From Impatiens glandulifera (Eukaryota > Streptophyta > Magnoliopsida > Ericales > Balsaminaceae): a stretch of DNA of 64,000 nucleotides. Below are positions 50,852 to 60,010 of the stretch, one piece after another. The notes below the pieces were generated by a model. The model did no database searches. It was not told the DNA's origin and saw nothing but the letters and a program-made list of their open reading frames with translations. The translations under genes were made by a program, and so were the position numbers. The stretch spans positions 57,370,587-57,434,586 of the forward strand of contig NC_061865.1 of the NCBI RefSeq assembly GCF_907164915.1. Direction: 5' to 3'. How positions within the stretch are numbered: the first letter of the stretch is position 1; every line of letters begins with the position of its first letter.

Positions 50852-51046
50852 TCAAAACATATAGACTTTTGACAAGTTTTCACACCTTGCTTTCCTCATA
50901 TTTCTTATTGTAACCTTCAGGTTGCTCCATATAACATCTTCATCCAAATCACCATGGAGAAATGTAGTTTTGACATCAAGTTGTTCAACCTCAAAATCCA
51001 TACAAACAACTAGACCTAACACCACCTGGATGAAAGTCATCTTCAC
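50852..51046 (-). pseudogene. copia RT N-terminal fragment
   Basis: Contains VEQLDVKTTFLHGDLDEDV, the copia RT motif around the first catalytic Asp. Downstream the frame is lost, but VHDHLW-type sequence continues to the nested insertion at 50797. Confidence 0.85.
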
Positions 51047-51660
51047 TATCGGTGAGAAAATCTAATCATAATTGATTCCATGCCTCTAACCAAAACCTTT
51101 GACAACCAGCCTAGCCTTGTATCTTGGCTTGCTATCATCACATTCTTGCTTGATTTTGTACACCCATTTATTTTGCAATACTTTTATGTTCTTTGGTCTT
51201 TTAATTAGTTCATATGTGCCATTTTTTAGTAATGATTTCATCTCTTCATCCATGGAAGCTAGTCATTCTTCCTTATGAGCATCTTCAAGAGCCTCCTTAT
51301 AGCATACAGCCTCCCACAATTAGTTAGAAGGACATACTCTGTAGCAGAGTACTTAAAACTTGATATTTTCTCCCTAGTAGACCTCCTAAGTATCTCTGTT
51401 TGTAAATTTTGTTGATTTTCATCTTCTTGTTGAACTTTAAAATCAGCCTCAATATTATCACCAAAATCAGTTTCTGTATCATTTCTATGGCCTACAGCTT
51501 GATCCTGAGGAACATCACTATCTGAGTCTGAAGCTACATGTGGCATTGTCTCCTCAACATCATGAGACAACTCAAAACCAGAAAGATCATGTAAGTATGC
51601 ATCAAGCTTTTCACCATCTTCAAAATTCTTAATAGTTTAATCTTCAAGGAATACCACATC

Positions 51661-52038
51661 TCAACTTCTCAAAACCTTCTTGTCAACTAGGTCATAATAC
51701 CTGTATCCCCACTTTTCATCACCATAACCTAAAAATATGCATTGTCTGGTTTTTGCATCTAGCTTAGACCTTTCATCTTTTGAAACATTCACAAAAACTC
51801 TGCAACCAAAAAAACGTAAATAGTCATAATTAACATATTTACTTGACCAAACGCTTTCTGCACACTTATTATTCAATAGATTGGAGGGAGAACGGTTGAT
51901 AACATACATTGTAGTGCTCATGACTTCAGCCCAGAAATGCTTAGCCAACTTGGCATGAGAGAGCATACTCCTCATCCGTTCTAACATTGTTCTGTTCATT
52001 CTCTCTGTCACTCCATTTTGTTGTGGAGTCTTGGACAT
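51661..52038 (-). pseudogene. copia integrase fragment
   Basis: Contains SKTPQQNGVTERMNRTMLER, HFWAEVMSTTMYVINRSP and FGCRVFVNV, the C-terminal half of the copia integrase core and its following domain. The N-terminal half lies in broken frames at about 52560-52060. Confidence 0.88.
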
Positions 52039-52842
52039 AGTATGTTCATGTCGAATACACTACTCTTTACAATAATCATCAAATGAGCCTATGTACTCTC
52101 CCCCATTATTTGACCGCACCCTCATCAGTTTTCTTCATGTCTCTCTTTCAACTAGCTTGTGAAAAATCTCAAACCTTGCTGCAACCTCTTCCTTGGACTT
52201 TATAGCATAGGCTCAAACCTTCTAGATGCATCGTCTATGAAGGTTATAAAATAGGAAGCACCACTTATGTATTTAATCTTCATATGACCACAAACATCTG
52301 TATGGATCAGTTCAAGGACATTCTTTTTCAGTTCCAATTTCAACTTACTGAAGGAAACTCTGTTCTACTTACCCTTCAAACAATGCTCACAATTTTTAAG
52401 ATGAGCATCCTTGAATTCAACAACTCATTTCTCTTAATCAAAACATTCAGTCCTTTTCACTTATGTGACATAGTCTCTTGTGCCACAACACAGAGGATGA
52501 CTCCATCACGACAGAATTTGTTGCATCATAAACAATTTTCAAATTTGTCTTCTATAAGGAACATCATTTCTTACCTCGTGCAACAACCAGTGAACCATTG
52601 CTTAGCTTCCATGCTCCACCACTGAAAATATTATGGTAGCCTCCATCATCGAGCTTATCTGCTGAAATCAAATTCATTCTCAAATTAGGAACATGTCTTA
52701 CATCTCTCAATGTTAGGAAAAAACTCATGTTTGTCTCGATTCTAAATCACCAAGACCAACTATCTTGGACACACCACTATTACCCATGTGAATCTCACCA
52801 TAATCACCAGTTTTATAGGACTGGAAATAACCTTTATGTGGA

Positions 52843-53332
52843 CTAATATGGAATAAGGCACTCGTTTTCCCAATGACCCATTTTTTCACAGTAATGACAA
52901 GCATCATCCTTCTTTGGAGCTCTAGACTTGCCCCTACTCGAACCACTTCTATTATCCTTTGATCTTCCTCTATCAGTCACCAACATATCAGACTTAGATG
53001 GTTTATCCCCCTTTCGATTCTCCTCGTAAAGTAAGGAACTTGTGACAAATGCTATGTTGACTTTACCATTTGGTGTTGAGTTGTTGAAAGTAATAATAAG
53101 TCTCCCAACTTGTAGACAAAGATCCAAAGACTAAAAGTGATTGCACCTCATCATCAAAATTTATCTTCATACTACTCAGCTGATTCAAAATATTTTGAAA
53201 TTCATTCAAGTACTCAGCAATTGATTTGTTATCAATATACTTCAGACTCACTAGCCTTCGTACCAGTGCTGCTTTATTCCCTGCTGACCTCCCAGTGTAG
53301 AGAGCTTCAAGTTTGCTCCACACACCATACAT
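52843..53332 (-). pseudogene. copia gag with CCHC zinc knuckle
   Basis: One frame encodes gag (WSKLEALYTGRSAGNKAALV, RLVSLKY, EYLNEFQ). The other ends with CHYCEKMGHWENEC, a CX2CX4HX4C knuckle. The two overlap out of frame, so there is a frameshift. Confidence 0.85.
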
Positions 53333-53622
53333 CGTAGTCTCGTTCTCAACATGGTGCGCAACATTTACACCAACTCATAAACGAATAAAGCTACACGCTT
53401 TTCTATTTGTCTTTTTCCAACCAGCTTCTTTTGTACTCTCAGGTTTAACACCCTCATTTTCAATTGATTCATTCAAATCATCTGAAACAAATAAATCACT
53501 AATTATTAGTTTTCATTTTCTATAGTATGTACCATTCAGACTCACCATATCAGGTCTAGATTTCTCCATTATTATTGCCTTAACAACTAACAAAAACTCC
53601 AACAAAGAAACCAGTTGATCTC

Positions 53623-54350
53623 CTCAAGTCAGATAGAAACACCTTCTCTTATAACACCTGGCCAGTTGCTATTTGGGCCTGTTGCAGTCTCTTCAGCTCA
53701 GTTTGTACAAACAGCTGACAAAGATGTGGAGGTAGTTCAAGTTTCTTCATCATCAATTGAACAACCTGTTCTAATTTCAGCGGAATCTCAAACTTCAATA
53801 TTGCCATTACCTGAACAGCCTTCACCTGCAGGCTCAAAGGTATCTTCTTTGGTAAAAATTAACCATGCATTCATTCAATAGGGAGTGGGTTGTATTTGTT
53901 CCGGTACAGACAATGACAATGTAGTGTTGCTTAATGTTTTTTCTATAGTTGCATTTCAACTTTTGAAGAGTCACTTCTTTTTCAACTGTTTTTTTCTTCT
54001 GTGGTTTGAGCATGGTACCATGCAGGAGATAATTTTTTCGTATTTATTGATCTCAACCGAGCACATGTGGAAGAATTAGGAATATACTTATTTGATGCTG
54101 ATAAAGAATGTTTTCTTCCTTCAGTTCATTGGAGCTCCTCATTATAACCGCAACAATCAAAGAGGTCGTGAAAGAGACCGAGGACCTGGGGCAAGACAAA
54201 CCATTATATAAGTTCCATGTGACTTGTCTTCTTTTTAATTGTCATACTACTGGTTGAGATATAGGTAATTTAGTTTGGGATGTCATATGTTCACTACTTA
54301 TCTCCTATCTGAAATTGATGATTTGCGTTTAGAATGATGAAAACAATTGA
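53623..54350 (+). pseudogene. DCP5 pseudogene, right part (end of exon 4, exon 5, part of intron 5)
   Basis: Similarity to DCP5 resumes at source 33079 (CTCAAGTCAG) and runs through the rest of exon 4, intron 4, exon 5 (GAGCTCCTCATTATAACCGC) and into intron 5 as far as GATGAAAACAAT (source about 33820). Exons 6-8 are missing: the next base corresponds to source about 35636. The source interval of about 32617-33078 was lost at the copia insertion. Small in-frame deletions are also present. Confidence 0.88.
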
Positions 54351-54744
54351 GGAGAGAAATGGAGTGGATAGAACACATAATTATGACAAGTGTGGCCTGG
54401 GAGAGAACACAAATACTTCATTTCTTTATACCCTAAAACGCATGCAAAACTTATAATGGAAATGGAATTCCACAGACATGTTTAGGAAACATCACTATAA
54501 CAAGTTTATGTGCCATCTCCCATATTTCTTCACATGATCATTCATGTTGTTAATAAGCTTCTATATATTCTTAAAACATGATGATTTCTTATATTTTGGT
54601 ATAAAAATTGTCTATGGAAAATGGAAAATGAGTGACATGGGTGGGTAACTATACCATCAAACTATTTTCTATTATATTTTAAGAAAATGTCCATTCAAGA
54701 GAAATGATGATTAGAATTGAAAATAATTAGATAAATTATATCAA
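54351..54744 (+). repeat. Segmental duplicate of 35640-36165
   Basis: Matches the DNA downstream of DCP5, including GGAATTCCACAGACATG and GAAAATGAGTGACATGGG. An internal stretch of about 110 bases (source about 35695-35810) is missing. Non-coding. Confidence 0.85.
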
Positions 54745-54966
54745 CTAGCATTTATCCCGTGCATTTGCACGAATAATAATATAAAAAATCGTATAAAAAT
54801 ATTGCGATAAAAATATTATAGCATTTTAAATTTTATTTTTAACCGTTTTAAGTTTATGGGTGAGTCAACCCACAATCCGACTCAAGTATCAATTACTCTC
54901 ACATATATATCCAAATTAACCACAACTCTCGACCCGGCAATCCGGACACTTTAAAAATTAAACATC

Positions 54967-55036
<70 letters not shown>

Positions 55037-55341
55037 TTAGTTAAAAAGTTGAACTTATATTGTTAAAATGTTCCGCGTTCATCAAATTTGGTGTTGAATT
55101 TAAAATATAAAGTGTTATTAGCCTAGTTGATTAAAGAGTTTTACTTGTTTTGTTAGGTTGCAAGTTCGACCATATCTATATCATTTTTAATTTTATTTTT
55201 AACCGTTTTAAGTTTATGGGTGGGTCAACCTACAATCCGACCAAAGTATCCATTTACTCTCACATATATATCCAAATTAATCACAGCTCTCGACCCGGCA
55301 ATCCGGACACTTTAAAAATTAAGCACCATTATATATATAGA
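54745..55341 (-). mobile_element. Non-autonomous Helitron, 597 bp
   Basis: On the minus strand the element begins TC (TCTATATATATAAT, at 55341) and ends CTAG (54748-54745). A 6-bp-stem hairpin (CGTGCA/TGCACG, 54758-54771) lies 9 bases before the CTAG. It sits between host A (54744) and host T (55342) with no target duplication. The duplicated source DNA lacks it. These are the standard Helitron hallmarks. The 5'-end sequence of about 150 bp occurs twice (54823-54985 and 55188-55341), separated by a (TA)n run and other sequence. No RepHel coding sequence. Confidence 0.8.
54969..55033. repeat. (TA)n microsatellite inside the Helitron
   Basis: About 32 uninterrupted TA units, following the internal copy of the Helitron 5'-end sequence. 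Confidence 0.95.
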
Positions 55342-56025
55342 TGATATTTGTGATTGTCAACTACACATCATTTCTTATGTGGTATATATTTGGAGCTTAT
55401 TATAGAGTATCTTGGATATCGATTTAGTCATGCCAAAGAACTAATAAGGAAATCATGATATGGACTATGGAGAACAAACAGTCAATTATGTAATTTTGTA
55501 GGAATATCTCTTTAACTTTTGGTGATACTCATTAATCAGTTTTGCTTCACATTTTTTCAAACTTTTGTTCATTTTAAGAAATTTTCTTGAAAACTCTATC
55601 ATTCGCTCCATCCAAATCTCGTAGATCGATTAATAATCCTAACAAACATTTGAAGAGAAGTTTGGCCTTTAATTATTCAGGTGATTTATTCTTTAATTTT
55701 TTATCATTTTCTTGAAAATTCTTATATCATCATATCTATACAATTGCTGGGAAGAAAATCAACAATAGCAAAATATGTGATCTAAAATGGCATCATCCTT
55801 TTAACAAAATAGAAATCTAACGTATCAATCTTCATAAACTTTTCAACAAATCTCTAATCAATTAAACAACAACATCAATTTTAAATAATGTTCTAGACGA
55901 AACACTAATCTCTAGTTACAATAATTAAATGAAGATAGCATAACTATAAAATAAAATAGTTAAGAAGTTGTGATATGAGAATAAGAGAGAGCTAATTGTT
56001 ATTATTTTGATGATTAACATTTATT
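55342..56025 (+). repeat. Segmental duplicate of about 36180-36890
   Basis: Matches the source region, including TTTGTGATTGTCAACTACAC, GGAGAACAAACAGTCAAT and ATTATTCAGGTGAT. The copy stops at the left terminal repeat of the Mutator-like element. Non-coding. Confidence 0.82.
56019..56025. repeat. Left target duplication of the Mutator-like element
   Basis: ATTTATT, repeated at 61016-61022. If the element starts at the second G pair, the duplicated word could be read as the 9-mer ATTTATTGG, a more usual Mutator length. Confidence 0.6.
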
Positions 56026-56173
56026 GGGGAAATTTGACGAGATGACCTTGCAAACGTGTTTATTTGACCTGGTGGAATTTTATAATTTTTTTTGCGCTCG
56101 TGGTGTTCTAATTTTTTTTATACGATTTTGCCCTTGTCGCGAAACGCTAAGTCACTTAGCGTTTCGCGAAGTG
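56026..56173 (+). repeat. Left TIR of the Mutator-like element
   Basis: Pairs in inverted orientation with 60868-61015. The outer 12 bases and the inner about 60 bases (from TGCGCTCGTGGTG onward) are nearly identical; the middle is diverged. It includes the palindrome with 15-bp arms CGCGAAACGCTAAGT and ACTTAGCGTTTCGCG around a single C (56137-56167). Confidence 0.85.
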
Positions 56174-56186
56174 GATTAGAGGTTTG

Positions 56187-56194
56187 TATAAATA
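56187..56194 (+). promoter_or_regulatory. TATA box just inside the left TIR
   Basis: TATAAATA lies 14 bases inside the TIR and about 30 bases before pyrimidine-rich leader-like sequence (TTTTTCTCTCTCTTCC). It suggests transcription into the element from its left end, but no coding sequence follows before the repeats. Confidence 0.4.
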
Positions 56195-56691
56195 CCCAAA
56201 TAATTTCATTTCACTAAATTTTTTTCTCTCTCTTCCTCCAATACTCTCCTTCACTCACGGTGGCCGACGACGGCGGCCGGCGGCGACGACATCTCCGTTT
56301 CCTCCAATATCCATACAAATCAAACCCGATCAGAGCTCTTCTAACCTAACTAATTCATTTATGTTTATCTATTGCCGATTTCTAACCCTAGATCTATTTT
56401 GCATGCAGGTTTCTTATACTAGGGTTTATGTGAGTTCTCCGATTCTAACTATTTGAACGGCGTCGAGGTAGATCTTCATTCTAACAGTTATGTTCTTGTT
56501 TACATTTTCTTCATTTCAAAAACTTTTTCATATTTCCTTTATGTCCATCATTTTCTCCGTTTTGGTTGATTCTTATTTCTTATATGGTTCATATTGGTTC
56601 ATTGAGCATTTCGTTAGGTTATTATTTGTTATCTGTTCATATTTGCAGAAAATCTGTCTGATAAGAGCGTATGTGTTTCCGTTTCAGATCT

Positions 56692-56767
56692 GCTTACCGT
56701 TTCGCTACGGACTTACCGTTTCGCTACGGACTTTCCGTTTCGCTACGGACTTACCGTTTCGCAAAGT
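56692..56767 (+). repeat. 19-bp tandem array, CTTACCGTTTCGCTACGGA type, 4 units
   Basis: Four units of 19 bp start at 56692, 56711, 56730 and 56749, the last diverged (TTTCGCAAAG). A related single unit, CGATTCGCTAAGT, follows near 56776. The core TTTCGCTA is shared with the main array and the TIR palindrome. Confidence 0.85.
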
Positions 56768-56830
56768 ATACCTCGCGATTCGCTAAGTATCAAGATTTTT
56801 TGTTATTTATAGTTAATCATGAACTTCATT

Positions 56831-57170
56831 TGACAAGGTATTTACATCACTTCATGGTTATGAAGAGAACATGTGTTAACAAAACAAACTTTCTAATTTT
56901 ACATTGGAAACATTTAGATTCTTCAGAAAATGCCTTTGAAGAATCTATCATTGACCTCCAGATAAGCAAAGATTGGCTGACTTTGATTTCGTTAGTCGTT
57001 AAGCTAAAGAAATAAATTTCAAACAATTTTCTCTTATCTGGAGTTCAACGATCGCTTCTTCAAAGATTTTTTCTGAAGAATCTAAATGTTTCCATGTAAA
57101 ATTATAGGGTTTGTTTTGCTAACACATTTTCTTTTCAAAACCATGACTTTGTTGTTGATACCTTGTCAAA
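56831..57170. repeat. Imperfect inverted repeat, about 140-bp arms
   Basis: 56831-56969 and 57031-57170 are reverse complements with scattered mismatches and small gaps; for example, GACAAGGTAT, GGAAACATTTAGATTCTTC and CTCCAGATAAG occur in both, in opposite orientation. The loop is about 60 bases. A transcript would fold into a long hairpin. Confidence 0.8.
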
Positions 57171-57230
57171 CGAGATAGATTACCTATGAAACCAATAAAA
57201 AAATTTGTACTTGACGATTCGCTAAGTACT

Positions 57231-57327
57231 ACGAGCTCCAGCTAGGAGAATGGTTTGAATTCGATTTCGTTGTTAAAATATAGTAGCGAAAACGTATTCA
57301 AACCATCTTCTCTTAGCTGGAGCTCGT
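57231..57327. repeat. Short foldback (miRNA-precursor-like hairpin)
   Basis: Arms 57231-57260 and 57295-57327 pair almost fully: ACGAGCTCCAGCTA against its complement, and TGGTTTGAAT against ATTCAAACCA, with one mismatch and a 2-base bulge. The loop is 34 bases. The inner part is similar to the loop-proximal part of 56831-57170, so the two foldbacks are related. Confidence 0.75.
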
Positions 57328-57335
57328 TGACCTCT

Positions 57336-57525
57336 CGATTCGCTAAGTCCCTCCCGATTCGCTAAGTCCCTCCCGATTCGCTAAGTCCCTCCCGATTCGC
57401 TAAGTCCCTCCCGATTCGCTAAGTCCCTCCCGATTCGCTAAGTGCCTCCCGTTTCGCTAAGTGCCTCCCGATTCGCTAAGTGCCTCCCGATTCGCTAAGT
57501 GCCTCCCGACTCGCTACGGAAGTTG
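57336..57525 (+). repeat. 19-bp tandem array, CGATTCGCTAAGTCCCTCC type, 10 units
   Basis: Ten head-to-tail units of exactly 19 bp start at 57336, 57355, 57374 and so on to 57507. Units 1-5 read AAGTCCC and units 6-9 read AAGTGCC. Unit 7 has CGTTTCG and unit 10 CGACTCGCTACGG. The array ends about 30 bases before a TATA-like sequence (57556-57565), so it sits in the promoter of the DUF1985-type gene. Confidence 0.95.
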
Positions 57526-57555
57526 AAGAGACGCGCGTACTCACACGCGCTAGAC

Positions 57556-57565
57556 CTTATATATT
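57556..57565 (+). promoter_or_regulatory. TATA-like box of the DUF1985-type gene
   Basis: CTTATATATTC is followed by a leader with CTCTCTCTCTCT and then a splice donor AAG/GTTAGT at about 57682. The leader intron ends TTGTAG directly before the ATG at 58276. Confidence 0.5.
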
Positions 57566-57824
57566 CAAAAAATTCAGAACATTTCATTTCAACCGCCCGA
57601 CTCTCTCTCTCTAACCCATTTTCTCTTCACTGAATCTTGTCAAGCCCGATCATTTCTGCTTTCTTCTCGTTCGTCATTAAGGTTAGTTCATTATCATTTT
57701 CTGCTTTTTTGTTCATTGGTGGTTTTTGCATGTTAGTGTAATGTTGTTAATGTTCAGTATATATTTTTTTGCCAGTAGGGTTTCTGTTCAGTATATTTTT
57801 GTTGCCATTAGGGTTTCATCAGGG

Positions 57825-58222
57825 TTTCGCGAGGTACCTTCCGATTCGGTAAGTACCTTCCGATTCGGTAAGGACCTAGCGATTCGCTAAATACCTAGTT
57901 GTGGTCGATCATTTTCTGGTTTTTTGCTTATGGATTTTGGTCTTTGCATGTTAAGTTTAAGTGTTTGTTTCAGATTTTTTGTTTAGGGTTTTTGCATGTT
58001 AAGTTTATTGTTTGTTTCTGATTAGTTTCGTATTGTTTCCGATTCGGTAATGTTGTCTTATGTTCAGTTAACGGTTTCGCTCGGTACCTCTCGATTCGCT
58101 ATCTGCCTCCCGATTCGCTAAGTGCCTAGCGATTCGCTAAGTGCCTCCCGATTCGCGAAGTACTTAGCGAATCGGGAGGCACTTAGCGATTCGATAGGTT
58201 CCTCCCGATTCGCTAAGTTCTT
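57825..58222 (+). repeat. Further 19-bp units inside the leader intron, both orientations
   Basis: 57825-57890 holds three or four units of the type GTACCTTCCGATTCGGTAA. 58070-58222 holds about seven units, mostly CCCGATTCGCTAAGTGCCT, two of them in reverse orientation (ACTTAGCGAATCGGGAGGC near 58161). The spacing stays close to 19 bp. Confidence 0.85.
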
Positions 58223-58275
58223 ACGTTTGTATGTGTTTGTTCTAACATTTTTGATGATGTTGTTTCCTTTTGTAG

Positions 58276-59926
58276 ATGGCAGAAACAACTGTTACTGAGT
58301 TTCCCGGTCGGATTTCGTGGAAAAGTGCCCTCACCCTGAAGAAGATTGTGAATAAGTTCGAGGAAATGGATCTTCTGGAGAGTGTGTACAATACCCAGTT
58401 CAGATCATTATTCACAGCCCCCCTCTTGCAGTTCTCAGGAAGTATTGTACATCAAATGTTGATGAGGAGGTTAAGCTCAAACTCCAAGGAGATAACTTTC
58501 ATGGTGAATGGGCAAAAGCTTGTATTTGGTATGAAGGAGTATGCGTTAGTTACCGGCCTATGTTTCGGCGTTTATCCTGAGTTGGACCAAGAAAAATTGC
58601 GCTGTTGTCCACCTCTCTCGGTTAAATACTTTAAAGGGAGCATGAGTGTGAAAATGTGCGACTTCGAGAAGGCTTTTTTCAAATGCAAAGACAAGGAAGA
58701 TGCATTCAAGATGGGGCTGGTAGTACTGATTTGCCAGTACCTATTCACATTTGACCCAAAAAGAGTTATATTTCCAAAAATACTCAACATGGTGGAAGAC
58801 AAGGACACTTTCCTCAAATATCCATAGGGTAAGGTCACCTTTAGAGCCACCCTCAAGGGTTTAAACAAGAACATGAAACATCTCTGTACCTCATTTTTTG
58901 ACAAGAAGGAGAAGGCTGAACAACCTTATGCTCCTTTTGCATATAACATCTATGGGTTCGCATTGGCACTTCAAGTGTGGACGTATGAGGTCATCGAAAG
59001 CTTTATCCCTAAATTCGCCAGAAGGAATCAGATTTATGACCCTCTACGCCCAAGGTTGTTACTCTATCATTCCAACAGGAAAAACACATCGATGGAGGTA
59101 AAGACTGCCCTAGAGACCACGGATGTGACTGAGATGGAAGAGTCCTCCATGGAGAAGAGGTTATACAGTGGTGATGTATTTGAGCAAATCGACGAGACAG
59201 CTGATGATTTTTTTGAGGGATTTACTGATGGGAAGGTAATAAAAGATGATTTTGATGAAGATGATGAAAGTGAAGATGAAGAAGTTACTCCGATTCCCCC
59301 CAAACCTGCCACGAGGAAGAGAAAGGCTGATGCTACTCTTAAAGAAGCAGCCAACTTGAAGAAGAAGCTTGCTTATGAATCGATTCCGGCCCGCATTCTT
59401 ACTCCCCCATCCGCGACCTCAAGTCCTCAGGCTGACACACCTTCTCCTCGGGCTGACACACCTTCTCCTCGGGCTCCAACACCTACTGTTGGATGTGATT
59501 TTAATGAGATGAAGGAGGAGCTGAAAATAGAGTTGAAAGAGGAGATGAAAAAGATGAAAACAGAGCTCATCAAAGAGCTAAAAATCACAATCCAAGAAAC
59601 TCAACAAACTCACGTTGAGTCGTTCAAGAAGATGGTTTTTAATATGTCCACACAGTTGTTAGAAAAATCCAACAAAAGGATGTCCATATTATTAACCAGA
59701 TTAGATGATATGGAGGATAATATAAAGAAGAAGAAGAGTAAGAAGAAGGATTCTAAGAAGGCTGTGAAGGTTGAAGAGGAAAAGACTACTGAGGTATGGA
59801 GATATTGAATTTTGCACTTTACATTTTACTTCGCCAAGTACATATCTGATCTAACCAGTACATATTTTGCAGGTTAAGGATTCTAAGAAGGATGTCGAAG
59901 TTGAGAAGAGCAAGGTTAAACATTAA
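58276..59926 (+). pseudogene. DUF1985-type transposon protein gene (VANC-like), one nonsense codon
   Basis: A long frame starts at 58276, carries one in-frame TAG (58825-58827), and continues to a donor after ACTGAG (59793). A second exon, 59873-59926, ends in TAA. Ignoring the stop it would be about 523 residues. Residues 1-230 look like the DUF1985 domain of plant transposon proteins: VNGQKLVFGMKEYALVTGLC, FPKILNMVEDKDTFLKYP, GKVTF and YNIYGFALALQVWTYE. The stop replaces the Trp of the usual PWG motif (TGG to TAG). Then come an acidic stretch (DEDDESEDEE), a Lys-rich part, a Pro repeat (ADTPSPR) and a Lys/Glu coiled-coil-like C-terminus. To my knowledge VANC anti-silencing factors of VANDAL elements contain DUF1985. 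No Ulp1 protease domain is present. Confidence 0.75.
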
Positions 59927-60010
59927 ACCTGAATTAACACATTAAACCTGAATTAACAACATACCAGTACCATAGTTCAATTAACAACATATATTACAAC
60001 ATAGTATCTA

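Larger units (their letters stand above)
45550..53622 (-). mobile_element. Ty1/copia retrotransposon, 5'-truncated, interrupted by a nested LTR element
   Basis: On the minus strand, from right to left: gag (about 53570-53063), zinc knuckle CHYCEKMGHWENEC (near 52880), a GAG-pre-integrase segment (about 52750-52600), integrase with TPQQNGVTERMNRT and FLGYGDEKWGYRYYD (52038-51661), a linker, and RT beginning at 51046 (VEQLDVKTTFLHGDL). RT then breaks at 50797 and resumes at 47035 with TDQCVF and YVDDM; an RNase H part follows (to about 46000), then the purine tract GAAGGGGGAGAAT and one LTR (45989-45550). No 5' LTR or primer binding site is present at the right end: DCP5 similarity resumes at 53623. 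Stops occur in several domains, so the element is dead. Confidence 0.87.

Noticed and set aside
56184..56786. Plus-strand hydrophobic frames near the left TIR as genes
   Set aside because: Low-complexity Phe/Ser-rich frames running into the 19-bp repeats; no homologues recognised and no consistent splice structure.
57336..57525. The 19-bp array as a CRISPR array
   Set aside because: Units are contiguous with no spacers, in a plant nuclear transposon; there are no cas genes.
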